Assembly (NCBI RefSeq): GCF_910594985.1
Contig: NZ_CAJVCE010000028.1
Location: 1 to 64,000 of the forward strand
DNA: 64,000 bases
Direction: 5' to 3'
Source of the DNA: Paenibacillus allorhizosphaerae
Lineage (GTDB): Bacteria > Bacillota > Bacilli > Paenibacillales > NBRC-103111
Below, one piece after another: positions 25,230-34,057 of the stretch (within the stretch, counting starts at the first letter, position 1; each line of letters opens with the position of its first letter). Position numbers and translations under genes: made by a program. The notes under the pieces are model-generated. The model worked only from the letters and a program-made list of their open reading frames with translations, was not told where the DNA came from and ran no database searches.

Positions 25230-26381
25230 ATGTGGTATTTAAACATGAACGCGGTGATGGCGATATCCGGCATGGCCATTGTGCTGGCATGCACCCGCTG
25301 GTGGCCTGCAAATAAGCGCGTTTTGCTGCTCGCGTTCAACCTGTGCTTCCTGCTGTTGTTCAGCAAGAAGCTGTTCGCTTTCTATTTGGCCTATACGGCT
25401 CTCAATTATTTGGCCTTCCTGCTGCTGTGCTATTCGAAACGTTTCCGTAAAAGCTGGTTTATCGGGCTGATCTTTCTTAATGTCGCGGGAGTGTCGACGC
25501 TTCGCCTTTTCGGCATGGAGGTGTTCACTCACCCGCTGTTTGACGCCGTTATGGTGCTCGGTCTCATTTACAACGTGCTGAAAGTGATCGATGCACTGTA
25601 TTTTGCATACTTTTTCGGCAAAGACGCCCGTGCACCCGTTCTCGATTATTTTAACTATATTTTGTTCATTCCGACGTTTACTTCCGGCCCGATCTTGAAA
25701 TTTCGCGATTTTATGGCCGATACGAAGCAGCCTTATCGCATCGACGCGGCTCAAACGGAACAAAGCATCAAACGCATCATTCTCGGCATGTTTAAAAAAA
25801 TCGTGCTCGTCACCTGGATGACCGACGTATTCAACCATTTTACTCAAGGCGAGCTGCATACGCACGAATCTTTATTTTTAATGATCTGGTTTTATGCACT
25901 CATCTTTTTTGATTTCTCGGGTTATTCGGATATCGCCGTCGGTTTCGGGCGGCTGATGGGCTACAATATTCCGGAAAACTTTAAAAAGCCGTTCATGTCA
26001 CCAACGCTCACTCAATACTGGCGGAATTGGCATGCCACGCTTGGGGATTGGTTTCGCGACCATATCTTCATCTTCTTCTCCCGTCAAACGCCGACGAAGT
26101 GGACCGCCGCAGGCTTGTCCGTCCTCATTATGGTGCTGATCGGCTTGTGGCACGGGTTCTCTTGGCTTTATGTGCTGTGGGGCGTTTATCACGGAGTTTT
26201 GCTTGCGTTGGAAAACTTGCTGGGACGCACGACGGTGAACAAGAAGAAAGTATCCCGCTCGTATTTTTACGGTCGCTGCCTTTTGACGCAGCTATTCGTT
26301 ACAGCGGCGGTCATTGTGTACGGCGGCAGCGAGGATACGGTCGTGAAGATATACAAAGGGCTTGTCCATTGGCCTTTTTAA
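25230..26381 (+). CDS. DltB-like MBOAT acyltransferase
   Basis: 383 aa, polytopic, from an ATG with GGAGG 9 bases upstream. Family marks: FIPTFTSGPILKFRDF, FSGYSDIAVGFGRLMGY, YWRNWHATLGDWFRDHIF and the catalytic-histidine region GLWHGFSW with H308. DltB-type MBOATs form a funnel that takes the aminoacyl group from the cytoplasmic carrier protein and passes it across the membrane. The gene follows the DltX-like gene by 105 bases and closes the cassette before a strong terminator. The acceptor polymer is unknown. The 63-residue frame spanning 25124-25315 overlaps it out of frame and is not a gene. Confidence 0.92.
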   Translation: MWYLNMNAVMAISGMAIVLACTRWWPANKRVLLLAFNLCFLLLFSKKLFAFYLAYTALNYLAFLLLCYSKRFRKSWFIGLIFLNVAGVSTLRLFGMEVFTHPLFDAVMVLGLIYNVLKVIDALYFAYFFGKDARAPVLDYFNYILFIPTFTSGPILKFRDFMADTKQPYRIDAAQTEQSIKRIILGMFKKIVLVTWMTDVFNHFTQGELHTHESLFLMIWFYALIFFDFSGYSDIAVGFGRLMGYNIPENFKKPFMSPTLTQYWRNWHATLGDWFRDHIFIFFSRQTPTKWTAAGLSVLIMVLIGLWHGFSWLYVLWGVYHGVLLALENLLGRTTVNKKKVSRSYFYGRCLLTQLFVTAAVIVYGGSEDTVVKIYKGLVHWPF

Positions 26382-26390
26382 TGAATTAGG

Positions 26391-26438
26391 AAAAGCAGCA
26401 TTCCCGTACTCAAGCGGGCTGCTGCTTTTTGCTTTTTT
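26391..26438 (+). terminator. Terminator of the Dlt-like cassette
   Basis: AAAAGCAGCA (26391-26400) pairs with TGCTGCTTTT, with an inner CCCG/CGGG stem, followed by GCTTTTTT. The hairpin may also act on the converging gene at 26437-26730. Confidence 0.88.
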
Positions 26439-26730
26439 ACGAGGCGTCCGACTGTTTGACCATCTGCTGTTCAACTTCGTCTTTTGCCATCGATTGTGCG
26501 ATCGAACAATGTATATCGATCCCGGTCGTTGAGATGAATAGCTCCCCTATGTTTTGGTAAATGTTATTGCTGTCCTTCTTGTGTACCTGCACATTGCCCG
26601 ACTTGGCATTGATGTTGAGCATCAACTGACCTGGCAGCTCAACGAGGCAATGAAACTTTTTAAAGCTGTTTGGGAAGCGAAGCCAGCTGCCTGATACGGT
26701 TTCAACGATTTGGGTGTCTTTAACGATCAT
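26437..26730 (-). CDS. Small hypothetical protein
   Basis: 97 aa from an ATG with GAGGG 8 bases upstream. It is a soluble, beta-rich first half (LRFPNSFKKFHCLVELPGQLMLNINA) followed by a more polar, helical C-terminus (CSIAQSMAKDEVEQQMVKQ). No signal peptide, membrane helix or known motif is seen. It converges on the Dlt-like cassette and shares its terminator hairpin. No function can be assigned. Confidence 0.65.
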   Translation of the reverse strand: MIVKDTQIVETVSGSWLRFPNSFKKFHCLVELPGQLMLNINAKSGNVQVHKKDSNNIYQNIGELFISTTGIDIHCSIAQSMAKDEVEQQMVKQSDAS

Positions 26731-26900
26731 CCGATCCGCCCTCTCTTTAAAAAGTTTGTTGTCCTTCCAATCTCATTGTATCGGATGCGCTCTGCAAAGA
26801 AACAGGAACACTGTCGATGCCGCTTGTCGAAGACAATTTTTTTAATTGACCTTTGTCTTGTTCCGCTCGAGCTGTCGAGAGTTGTCCGAAACTCACACTT

Positions 26901-26929
26901 TGAGATGCATGGAACTTAATGTTATAATT
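26901..26929 (+). promoter_or_regulatory. SigA-type promoter of the isomerase/epimerase gene
   Basis: TTGAGA (26901-26906) and TATAAT (26924-26929) have a 17-base spacer and a TGT extended -10. The predicted leader is about 55 nt. Confidence 0.72.
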
Positions 26930-26991
26930 TGGGTTGGTATTGTGGATTGAACACGCGTACATCCTTTCTATTACTAATGGAGGTGCTTTAC

Positions 26992-27960
26992 ATGAAGTTA
27001 GGCGTATTTACCGTATTGTTTGGGCAAAAGTCTTTGGAAGAAGCTCTCGACTTTATCGCATCCAAAGGTTTGGAAGCCGTAGAAATCGGTACCGGCGGTT
27101 ACCCGGGCAATGCGCATTGCAATCCGGATGTACTCCTTGGCGATGAAAGCAAACTGAAAGCATTCAAACAGGCCGTCCAATCCCGCGGTTTGACGATTAG
27201 CGCTTTAAGCTGCCATGCCAACCCGCTTCACCCGCAAAAAACGATCTCACAAGCGGATCAAAGCCTTATCCTGAAAACGATCGATCTTGCGCAAAAGCTG
27301 GAAGTACCTGTAATCAATACGTTTTCCGGTTGTCCCGGAGACTCCGACGATGCGAAGTACCCGAACTGGCCTGTCGCTCCTTGGCCGCCAGACTTCCAGG
27401 AAATACTCGACTGGCAATGGACGAATAAAGTGATTCCGTATTGGACGGAGACCGGTAAATATGCTTCCGACCGCGGCATCAAAATCGGGCTTGAGCTCCA
27501 TGGCGGTTTCTCCGTTCATACGCCTGCAACGCTCTTGCGTCTTCGTGAAGCTGCCGGAGAGGCTATCGGGGCCAATCTCGATCCGAGCCATATGTGGTGG
27601 CAAGGCATCGATCCCGTGCAGGCGGTACAAATTCTCGGCCGTGCAGGCGCGATTCATCACTTCCACGCCAAAGACACGACAATCGATCCGATCAACGTCA
27701 ACCGTTACGGGGTTACGGATATGCAGCCGTACACCAACATGTTGGATCGTGCCTGGCAGTTCCGTACCGTCGGCTACGGCCATGATCTGAAGACTTGGGC
27801 CGATATTATTAGCGCCCTTCGTTTGGTCGGATACGACTACGTCGTCAGCATCGAGCACGAAGACGGTTTGATGTCCGTAGAAGAAGGCTTCACGAAAGCC
27901 GTTCAAAACTTGCAGCAGATTCTAATTAAAGAACCGCTTGGAGAAATGTGGTGGGTGTAG
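26992..27960 (+). CDS. Sugar phosphate isomerase/epimerase (xylose-isomerase-like TIM barrel)
   Basis: 322 aa from an ATG with GGAGG 8 bases upstream. The fold is the AP-endonuclease-2/xylose isomerase-like barrel: N-terminal KLGVFTVLFG, LSCHANPLHP, metal-site residues in GLELHGGFSVHT, the LDPSHMWWQGIDP segment, HFHAKDT, and the C-terminal SIEHEDGLMSVEEG. These Glu, Asp and His residues should bind a divalent metal. Relatives include IolE/IolI- and YcjR-type enzymes that isomerise or dehydrate cyclic or keto sugars. The substrate cannot be told from sequence. It is monocistronic, with its own promoter and terminator. Confidence 0.88.
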   Translation: MKLGVFTVLFGQKSLEEALDFIASKGLEAVEIGTGGYPGNAHCNPDVLLGDESKLKAFKQAVQSRGLTISALSCHANPLHPQKTISQADQSLILKTIDLAQKLEVPVINTFSGCPGDSDDAKYPNWPVAPWPPDFQEILDWQWTNKVIPYWTETGKYASDRGIKIGLELHGGFSVHTPATLLRLREAAGEAIGANLDPSHMWWQGIDPVQAVQILGRAGAIHHFHAKDTTIDPINVNRYGVTDMQPYTNMLDRAWQFRTVGYGHDLKTWADIISALRLVGYDYVVSIEHEDGLMSVEEGFTKAVQNLQQILIKEPLGEMWWV

Positions 27961-28049
27961 CAGCACCTTATCGCAAGTTAGACCGCTAGGCTTTCTCCAG
28001 GGATCTCTGCCTAAAGATCAGACACCATGAGGCTGATTTAAAATGAAAT

Positions 28050-28103
28050 AAGCACCTCTCGTATACTTGGAGAAAGTATAGTAAGAGGTGCTTTGTTTTT
28101 TTA
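28050..28103 (+). terminator. Terminator of the isomerase/epimerase gene
   Basis: AAGCACCTCT (from 28050) pairs with AGAGGTGCTT, with an inner TATACTT/AAGTATA stem, followed by TGTTTTTTT. Confidence 0.9.
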
Positions 28104-28140
28104 TGTATACCGGCTTGTACCATTTATCGTTCTTTACTCT

Positions 28141-28180
28141 TAAAAAAAGCCCCGGACAAGCGTGTGCGCATTTGCCCGGG
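28141..28180 (-). terminator. Terminator of the DUF2759-like gene
   Basis: CCCCGGACAAGCG (from 28150) pairs with CGCATTTGCCCGGG (to 28180). On the minus strand it is followed by CTTTTTTTAAG. Confidence 0.88.
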
Positions 28181-28221
28181 ACCTTCATTTTGGTTATTCT
28201 CTTAATCGAACTTAATGTGTA

Positions 28222-28437
28222 CTACAGTCTTCCCATCCAGCCAAGCACCATAACAACGTCCATGGTCAAGAATACTGCCAAACTAACCAATCCAAAGCCG
28301 ATCGCAAATGGGTTTTTCTTCGGTACGGCAAGCAGTCGAACGACACCGATCACGAGCACGATGGTGAACAAAATGACGAACGGATCAAATCCGGAGAACG
28401 TACTGGCCGTTGTTGCTGCCCCTTCAGCCAAAAACAT
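28222..28437 (-). CDS. Small membrane protein, DUF2759-like
   Basis: 71 aa with an AAGGAGG ribosome binding site. Two membrane helices are visible (FVILFTIVLVIGVVRLLA and FGLVSLAVFLTMDVVMVLGW), separated by a short basic loop (VPKKNPFAIG). Size, topology and the KNPFAIGF turn resemble the DUF2759 family (B. subtilis YqgW). The family's role is unknown. It is transcribed alone. Confidence 0.72.
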   Translation of the reverse strand: MFLAEGAATTASTFSGFDPFVILFTIVLVIGVVRLLAVPKKNPFAIGFGLVSLAVFLTMDVVMVLGWMGRL

Positions 28438-28476
28438 GGAGAGACCTCCTTCTGTATACAGAAATGCTTAATTTCT

Positions 28477-28505
28477 ATCTTAGCTTGACTGGCCTGGAAG
28501 TGCAA
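28477..28505 (-). promoter_or_regulatory. SigA-type promoter of the DUF2759-like gene
   Basis: On the minus strand, TTGCAC (28505-28500) and TAAGAT (28482-28477) have a 17-base spacer. The predicted start is about 35 nt before the ATG. Confidence 0.5.
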
Positions 28506-28683
28506 GCGGTTTGCCTTAGCTGTAACAACTTTGTCAACTTTATGTCGTCGGGTATGGAACCCAAACTCATCTTATACCATGTCCATTTCTTCTAATATTT
28601 ATAACTTCGCCGTGACCATCCGTCTCCCGGCATGCCAAAGCGCCCTCGGCCTTACCCGACAGGCGCTCCTGCAAATTCGATCA

Positions 28684-31566
28684 CTACACTACAGCTTCGT
28701 TCATGTCCTTCAATCTTCGGTTGTAATCCTCGGATCGGGCGCGATCCCGCTCCAAGACCGGTTTTAAATACTTGCCCGTATAGGAACCCTCTACCTTTAT
28801 CACGTCCTCCGGCGTTCCGGTAGCAACGATCGTACCGCCCCGGTTGCCGCCCTCCGGCCCTAAGTCGATAATGTAGTCGGCCGTTTTGATCACGTCCAGG
28901 TTATGTTCAATGACGAGGACGGTATCGCCGTTCTCTACAAGTCGGTGCAATATTTTGAGCAGCCGGTCGATATCGTCGATGTGCAGTCCGGTCGTCGGTT
29001 CATCGAGAATATAGATGGTTTTGCCCGTACTTCTTCGGTAAAGTTCTGCTGCCAGCTTTACACGCTGCGCTTCGCCGCCGGATAGCGTCGTAGCAGGCTG
29101 TCCGAGATTCATATAGCCTAAGCCTACGTCAAGCAGCGTCTGCAGTTTACGATGAATTCTAGGGACATTTTTGAAAAATTCGCATGCATCCTCGATCGTC
29201 ATTTCCAGCAAATCGGCGATGCTCTTTCCTTTATATTTGACCTCCAGCGTTTCCCGGTTATACCGCTTCCCTTTGCAAACTTCGCAAGGAACGTATACAT
29301 CCGGAAGGAAGTGCATCTCGATCTTAATAATACCATCGCCACGGCACGCTTCGCATCGCCCGCCCTTGACGTTAAAGCTGAAGCGTCCCTTCTTGTATCC
29401 GCGCACTTTCGCTTCGTTCGTGGCCGAGTACACATCGCGAATATCATCGAATACGCCGGTATACGTTGCCGGATTGGAGCGTGGCGTTCTTCCGATCGGC
29501 GACTGATCGATATCGATCACCTTATCGACATGTTCCAGCCCTTTAAATTCCTTGTACTCGCCCGGGCGTACTTTCGCTCCATTCAATTCTTTCGCCAACG
29601 TCTTAAACAGAATTTCGTTGATCAGCGTACTTTTCCCTGAGCCCGATACTCCCGTCACGCTGCTAAATACGCCCAGCGGAATTTTAACGTTGACCCCTTT
29701 TAGATTATTTTCTTTGGCCCCTTTGATCTCCAGCCATTTGCCGTTCGGCTTCCGGCGTTCGGCCGCAATCGGAATAAACCGCTTGCCGCTTAAGTACAAG
29801 CCGGTCAACGAATTATCATTCTGCATAATTTGCTCCGGCGTTCCTTGGGCTACGACTTGCCCGCCGTGAATCCCGGCCCCCGGCCCGATATCGATAATAT
29901 AATCGGCAGCCATCATCGTATCTTCATCATGCTCTACGACAATCAACGTATTCCCGAGATCGCGCATATGCTCGAGCGTCTTGATCAAACGATCGTTATC
30001 GCGCTGGTGCAGCCCGATGCTCGGCTCATCCAAGATGTAGAGCACTCCCATCAAGCTCGATCCAATTTGCGTGGCGAGTCTGATCCGCTGCGCTTCGCCG
30101 CCGGATAATGTACCTGCCGCGCGATGAAGCGTCAAATAATCCAGGCCGACGTTGACCAGAAAGCCAAGCCGCGCCTTGATTTCTTTAAGAATGAGTTGGG
30201 CGATTTGCAATTCTCGATCGGTCAAAGCGAGCGCTTCGGACCATGCCTGGGCCTCACCGATTGAGAGGGATGTCACATGCGCAATATTTGTGGCGTTGAT
30301 CGTGACGGCGAGCGTTTCCGGCTTCAAGCGTTGCCCTTTACATTTGGAGCAAGGTTTGGCGCTCATATAAGTTTGGATGTGCTCCCGAATCCCTTCGGAG
30401 AACGTATCGCGATAACGGCGCTCCAAGTTGTTCACGATGCCCTCGAAGGCGACCATTGCTTCCTTCCGATGCCCAAAATCGTTCTCATATTTGAATCGGA
30501 CCTTCTCCCCGCCCGTGCCGTAAAGCAGCTTCTGCATCTGATCTTTCGTCAGCTCGGATACCGGCTTGTTTTGCGGGATCCCATAATGCTCGCACACGGC
30601 GGCCAGAAATTGCGGATAATAATTCGATGTGCTTCCAGCCCAAGCTTCGAACGCTCCCTCATCAATCGAGAGCTTCGAATTCGGTACCAACAGCTCCGGA
30701 TCGACGATCATTTTCAATCCCAAGCCGTCGCAATCCGGACAAGCGCCGAACGGACTGTTAAAAGAAAACATCCGTGGCGCCAGTTCCTCCATGCTGAAGC
30801 CGCATTCGGGACAAGCCAGATTTTGGCTGAACAGCAGTTCTTCCTTCTCCATTACATCGACGATTACACGACCGTCCGCCATCTTAAGGGCGGTTTCCAG
30901 TGAATCGGCAAGCCGGGTTTGCACGTCAGATTTCACTACGATCCGGTCGACGACGACTTCGATGCTGTGCTTCTTGTTCTTATCCAACTCGATCGGCTCC
31001 GACAGCTCACGGATCTCTCCGTTAATGCGAACGCGCACAAAGCCTTGCTTTTGGATGTCGGCGAACAGCTTGGTATGTTCGCCTTTCCGGCCGGAAACAA
31101 TCGGTGCCAATATTTGCAGACGCGTTCGCTCCGGATACTCCATGATCCGGTCGACCATTTGTTCAACCGTTTGCGAAGTAATTTCGATTTTATGCTCAGG
31201 ACAGTGCGGCCGTCCGATTCTCGCAAATAGCAGACGCAAGTAATCGTATATTTCCGTAACCGTACCGACGGTAGAACGCGGGTTGCGGCTTGTCGTTTTT
31301 TGATCGATGGAAATCGCCGGCGAGAGCCCGTCGATCGAGTCGACATCCGGCTTGTCCATTTGACCGAGAAATTGCCGCGCATACGCGGACAATGACTCGA
31401 CGTATCTTCTTTGCCCCTCGGCATAAATCGTATCGAACGCGAGCGACGATTTGCCTGAGCCGCTGAGCCCCGTCAATACGACGAACTTGTCGCGCGGGAT
31501 GGTAACGTCAATATTTTTTAAATTATGCGCCCGCGCGCCTTTAATTACGATGTTATCCCTGGTCAC
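28684..31566 (-). CDS. uvrA: Excinuclease ABC subunit A (UvrA)
   Basis: 960 aa, the usual length. UvrA is the damage-recognition dimer of nucleotide excision repair and loads UvrB onto DNA. Two ABC modules are seen: Walker A GLSGSGKSS (33-41) and GVSGSGKST, plus two LSGGEAQR signatures. Two zinc modules follow family spacing: CPECG...CPDCDGLG and CEACRGDG...CEVCKGKRYN. The start is a GTG 22 bases after the uvrB stop, behind a GGTGGAAA stretch. Transcribed with uvrB. Downstream, a GC-rich hairpin (28639-28667) lacks a T tract, so no clear terminator is assigned. Confidence 0.97.
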   Translation of the reverse strand: MTRDNIVIKGARAHNLKNIDVTIPRDKFVVLTGLSGSGKSSLAFDTIYAEGQRRYVESLSAYARQFLGQMDKPDVDSIDGLSPAISIDQKTTSRNPRSTVGTVTEIYDYLRLLFARIGRPHCPEHKIEITSQTVEQMVDRIMEYPERTRLQILAPIVSGRKGEHTKLFADIQKQGFVRVRINGEIRELSEPIELDKNKKHSIEVVVDRIVVKSDVQTRLADSLETALKMADGRVIVDVMEKEELLFSQNLACPECGFSMEELAPRMFSFNSPFGACPDCDGLGLKMIVDPELLVPNSKLSIDEGAFEAWAGSTSNYYPQFLAAVCEHYGIPQNKPVSELTKDQMQKLLYGTGGEKVRFKYENDFGHRKEAMVAFEGIVNNLERRYRDTFSEGIREHIQTYMSAKPCSKCKGQRLKPETLAVTINATNIAHVTSLSIGEAQAWSEALALTDRELQIAQLILKEIKARLGFLVNVGLDYLTLHRAAGTLSGGEAQRIRLATQIGSSLMGVLYILDEPSIGLHQRDNDRLIKTLEHMRDLGNTLIVVEHDEDTMMAADYIIDIGPGAGIHGGQVVAQGTPEQIMQNDNSLTGLYLSGKRFIPIAAERRKPNGKWLEIKGAKENNLKGVNVKIPLGVFSSVTGVSGSGKSTLINEILFKTLAKELNGAKVRPGEYKEFKGLEHVDKVIDIDQSPIGRTPRSNPATYTGVFDDIRDVYSATNEAKVRGYKKGRFSFNVKGGRCEACRGDGIIKIEMHFLPDVYVPCEVCKGKRYNRETLEVKYKGKSIADLLEMTIEDACEFFKNVPRIHRKLQTLLDVGLGYMNLGQPATTLSGGEAQRVKLAAELYRRSTGKTIYILDEPTTGLHIDDIDRLLKILHRLVENGDTVLVIEHNLDVIKTADYIIDLGPEGGNRGGTIVATGTPEDVIKVEGSYTGKYLKPVLERDRARSEDYNRRLKDMNEAVV

Positions 31567-31588
31567 TTTCCACCCAACCTTCCCTTCG

Positions 31589-33595
31589 TTACAGCTCGGC
31601 CTTCAGCTCCATAACCGCATCGCGAAGCTCAGCGGCGCGTTCAAACTGCAGGTTTTTGGCTGCTTCCTTCATTTCCTGCTCCAACCGTTCGATCAGCGAC
31701 ATGCGGTCCTTCTTGGACATCTTCGCTTGTTTTACTTCGGTTAAATAGTCCGCCTTCGATTCGGCAACCTTCGTCGCCTCAATGACGTCTCTTACTTTCT
31801 TCTGTATGGTCTGCGGCGTTATGCCATGCTTTTCATTATAGGCCATCTGAATCGCACGGCGCCGGTACGTCTCCTGAATCGCTTTGGCCATGGAATCGGT
31901 CTCTTTGTCCGCATACATAATGACGCGGCCGTTAGCGTTCCGCGCCGCACGTCCGATCGTTTGAATCAGCGAACGCTCCGCGCGAAGGAAACCTTCCTTA
32001 TCTGCGTCCAATATCGCGACAAGCGATACCTCCGGCAAGTCCAAGCCTTCGCGCAGCAGGTTGATGCCGACAAGCACATGGAATACGCCGAGGCGCAAGT
32101 CACGCAATATTTGCATCCGTTCGAGCGTCTTAATGTCCGAATGCAAATAGCGCACCTTAATGCCGATTTCTTTGAAATAATCGGTCAAGTCTTCGGACAT
32201 TTTCTTCGTCAGTGTCGTTACGAGCACGCGCTCGTCTTTCTTGATCCGGTCCTGTATTTCCCCCAGCAGATCGTCGATCTGCCCTTTGGTCGGCCGAACC
32301 TCGATCTCCGGATCGATCAATCCGGTAGGTCGAATGATCTGCTCGACCATTTCAGGGCAATGCTCGATTTCGTAAGGTCCCGGCGTTGCGGAAATATAAA
32401 CGATTTGCTTGACTTTCTGCTCAAACTCCTCGAAACGCAGCGGACGGTTATCAAGCGCCGACGGCAGCCGGAAGCCGTGTTCTACGAGCACTTCCTTGCG
32501 CGCCCGGTCTCCGTTGTACATCGCTCTAATTTGCGGCAGCGAAACGTGCGACTCATCCACAAGGATAAGCATATCGTCCGGGAAATAATCCATCAGTGTA
32601 TAAGGTGTCGCTCCGCGTTCGCGGAAGGTGAGCGGTCCCGAGTAGTTCTCGATGCCTGAGCAAAAGCCCATCTCCTGCATCATCTCGATGTCGTATCTCG
32701 TCCGCTGCTCCAACCGCTGTGCTTCGAGCAGCTTGCCTTGTTCCTTCATCTCGGCGAGCCGTTCTTCGAGCTCCCTCTCGATATTAACAAGTGCGCGCTT
32801 CATCGTGTCTTCGTGCGTAACGAAGTGGGAAGCCGGAAATATCGCGATATGATCCCTCTCCCCGACGATTTCACCGGTTAGAACATCGATCTCGGTAATT
32901 CGTTCGATTTCGTCTCCGAACAGCTCGACGCGAACCGCATGCTCCCCCCGCGAAGCGGGGAAAATCTCAACGACGTCGCCTCTGACGCGGAACGTGCCGC
33001 GGACAAAATTCATATCGTTGCGTTGATACTGGATATCGATCAGATTATGCAATATGTCATTGCGCGAACGTTCCATGCCTACCCGCAGCGATAACACCAA
33101 GTCCCGGTATTCCATCGGGGAACCGAGGCCGTAGATGCAAGAGACGCTGGCGACGATAATGACGTCTCTGCGTTCGAACAAAGAGCTTGTCGCGGAGTGG
33201 CGAAGCTTGTCGATCTCCTCATTGATGCTGGAATCCTTCTCAATATACGTATCCGAAGACGGGATATACGCCTCCGGCTGATAATAATCGTAATAACTGA
33301 CGAAATACGACACCGCATTGTTCGGAAAAAATTCTTTAAGCTCGCTGCAAAGCTGTGCCGCGAGCGTCTTGTTGTGGGCGATCAACAGCGTCGGTCTGTT
33401 CAGCTGGGCAATCACATGGGCCGCCGTGAACGTCTTGCCCGTTCCTGTCGCTCCGAGGAGCGTCTGATGTCGTTTCCCCGAACGTACGCCTTCCACAAGC
33501 CTGGAAATCGCCGCCGGCTGATCCCCCTGGGGGGTGTAGTCGGAGATTAGCTCAAACTTGCGGTCGCTGTAAATCACTTCATTTCTATTGCTCAT
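31589..33595 (-). CDS. uvrB: Excinuclease ABC subunit B (UvrB)
   Basis: 668 aa. UvrB is the helicase-like damage-verification subunit. It carries the N-terminal DYTPQGDQPAAI, Walker A GATGTGKTFTAA, the YYDYYQPEAYIP beta-hairpin, the DEAD-like VDESHVSLPQ, motif VI IGRAARNANGR, and a C-terminal UVR domain (LEQEMKEAAKNLQFERAAELRD) that binds UvrC. The ATG at 33595 follows GGGTGA closely; a second ATG lies at 33607. A convincing LexA/DinR box was not found upstream, although uvrBA is SOS-regulated in Bacillus. Confidence 0.97.
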   Translation of the reverse strand: MSNRNEVIYSDRKFELISDYTPQGDQPAAISRLVEGVRSGKRHQTLLGATGTGKTFTAAHVIAQLNRPTLLIAHNKTLAAQLCSELKEFFPNNAVSYFVSYYDYYQPEAYIPSSDTYIEKDSSINEEIDKLRHSATSSLFERRDVIIVASVSCIYGLGSPMEYRDLVLSLRVGMERSRNDILHNLIDIQYQRNDMNFVRGTFRVRGDVVEIFPASRGEHAVRVELFGDEIERITEIDVLTGEIVGERDHIAIFPASHFVTHEDTMKRALVNIERELEERLAEMKEQGKLLEAQRLEQRTRYDIEMMQEMGFCSGIENYSGPLTFRERGATPYTLMDYFPDDMLILVDESHVSLPQIRAMYNGDRARKEVLVEHGFRLPSALDNRPLRFEEFEQKVKQIVYISATPGPYEIEHCPEMVEQIIRPTGLIDPEIEVRPTKGQIDDLLGEIQDRIKKDERVLVTTLTKKMSEDLTDYFKEIGIKVRYLHSDIKTLERMQILRDLRLGVFHVLVGINLLREGLDLPEVSLVAILDADKEGFLRAERSLIQTIGRAARNANGRVIMYADKETDSMAKAIQETYRRRAIQMAYNEKHGITPQTIQKKVRDVIEATKVAESKADYLTEVKQAKMSKKDRMSLIERLEQEMKEAAKNLQFERAAELRDAVMELKAEL

Positions 33596-33635
33596 TTCAT
33601 CACCCATCCGCTATAAGAGTGTTTTCTTTTCTATC

Positions 33636-33663
33636 TAAACTTTTGTGTGCGCTTTTCCGATAA
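33636..33663 (+). promoter_or_regulatory. SigD-type promoter upstream of motAB
   Basis: TAAA (33636-33639) and TCCGATAA (33656-33663) have a 16-base spacer, against a SigD consensus of TAAA-N15-GCCGATAT. It points toward motA and would give a leader of nearly 390 nt. A matching element precedes flaG in this window. It overlaps the region upstream of the divergent uvrB. Confidence 0.5.
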
Positions 33664-34057
33664 ATAGTTATGGTTATTTGTGCAGCGTTCGACTTCGTTC
33701 GACGAAAGTTCTGCGGCAGCAAAGCAACCGGATTGTCGATAAACGTATTTTCTTAATAGGTTGAAGCTTTCAACTGATCTTAAAATAAGAAAAGCCCTTT
33801 ATCACAGCCTCTTCGATGCAAACCATTGCGCGGGCTAATAATGAAGCTTTTCTCGAAAGATTAGAAACATGAACCTGTGGTTCAAACGAATGCTTTCCGA
33901 CCTCATAAGAATATTTGTTCCCATATATTATACCTTTTTTCTCACTCTGTTGCAAACGAATCCCATTTCCTGTTTTTCCTTGCATTGCGGATTGGGGCGA
34001 ACGTACCAACAGAAGCGACAGCATTTCATTATAGTGAATCTAGGGGTGGAAGCGAAA
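33664..34057 (+). other. Long motA leader region
   Basis: No gene is supported here. It holds a GTTGAA/TTCAAC hairpin (33760-33774), a distant AGAAAAGC/GCTTTTCT pairing (33788-33795 with 33846-33853), a GCAAACCATTGC hairpin between them, and a TATAGT (34030-34035) that could be a second -10 without a good -35. The frame open from 33869 runs into motA but lacks a start signal. Confidence 0.4.

Noticed and set aside
25124..25315. 63-codon plus-strand frame between the DltX-like and MBOAT genes
   Set aside because: It overlaps the MBOAT coding region out of frame, has no membrane or family motif, and the MBOAT start has a much better ribosome binding site.
28639..28667. AGCGCC/GGCGCT hairpin after uvrA as terminator
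   Set aside because: No T tract follows, so termination cannot be claimed.
33699..33712. Possible LexA/DinR box (AGAACTTTCGTCGA on the minus strand) upstream of uvrB
   Set aside because: One half-site is imperfect and it lies more than 100 bases from the start, with a nearby direct repeat (CGTTCGAC) that explains the GAAC matches.
33818..33824. GCAAACC in the motA leader, reminiscent of the c-di-GMP-I riboswitch core
   Set aside because: The second conserved block (GACGCAAAGC) and the tetraloop-receptor helices are missing, so a riboswitch is not supported.
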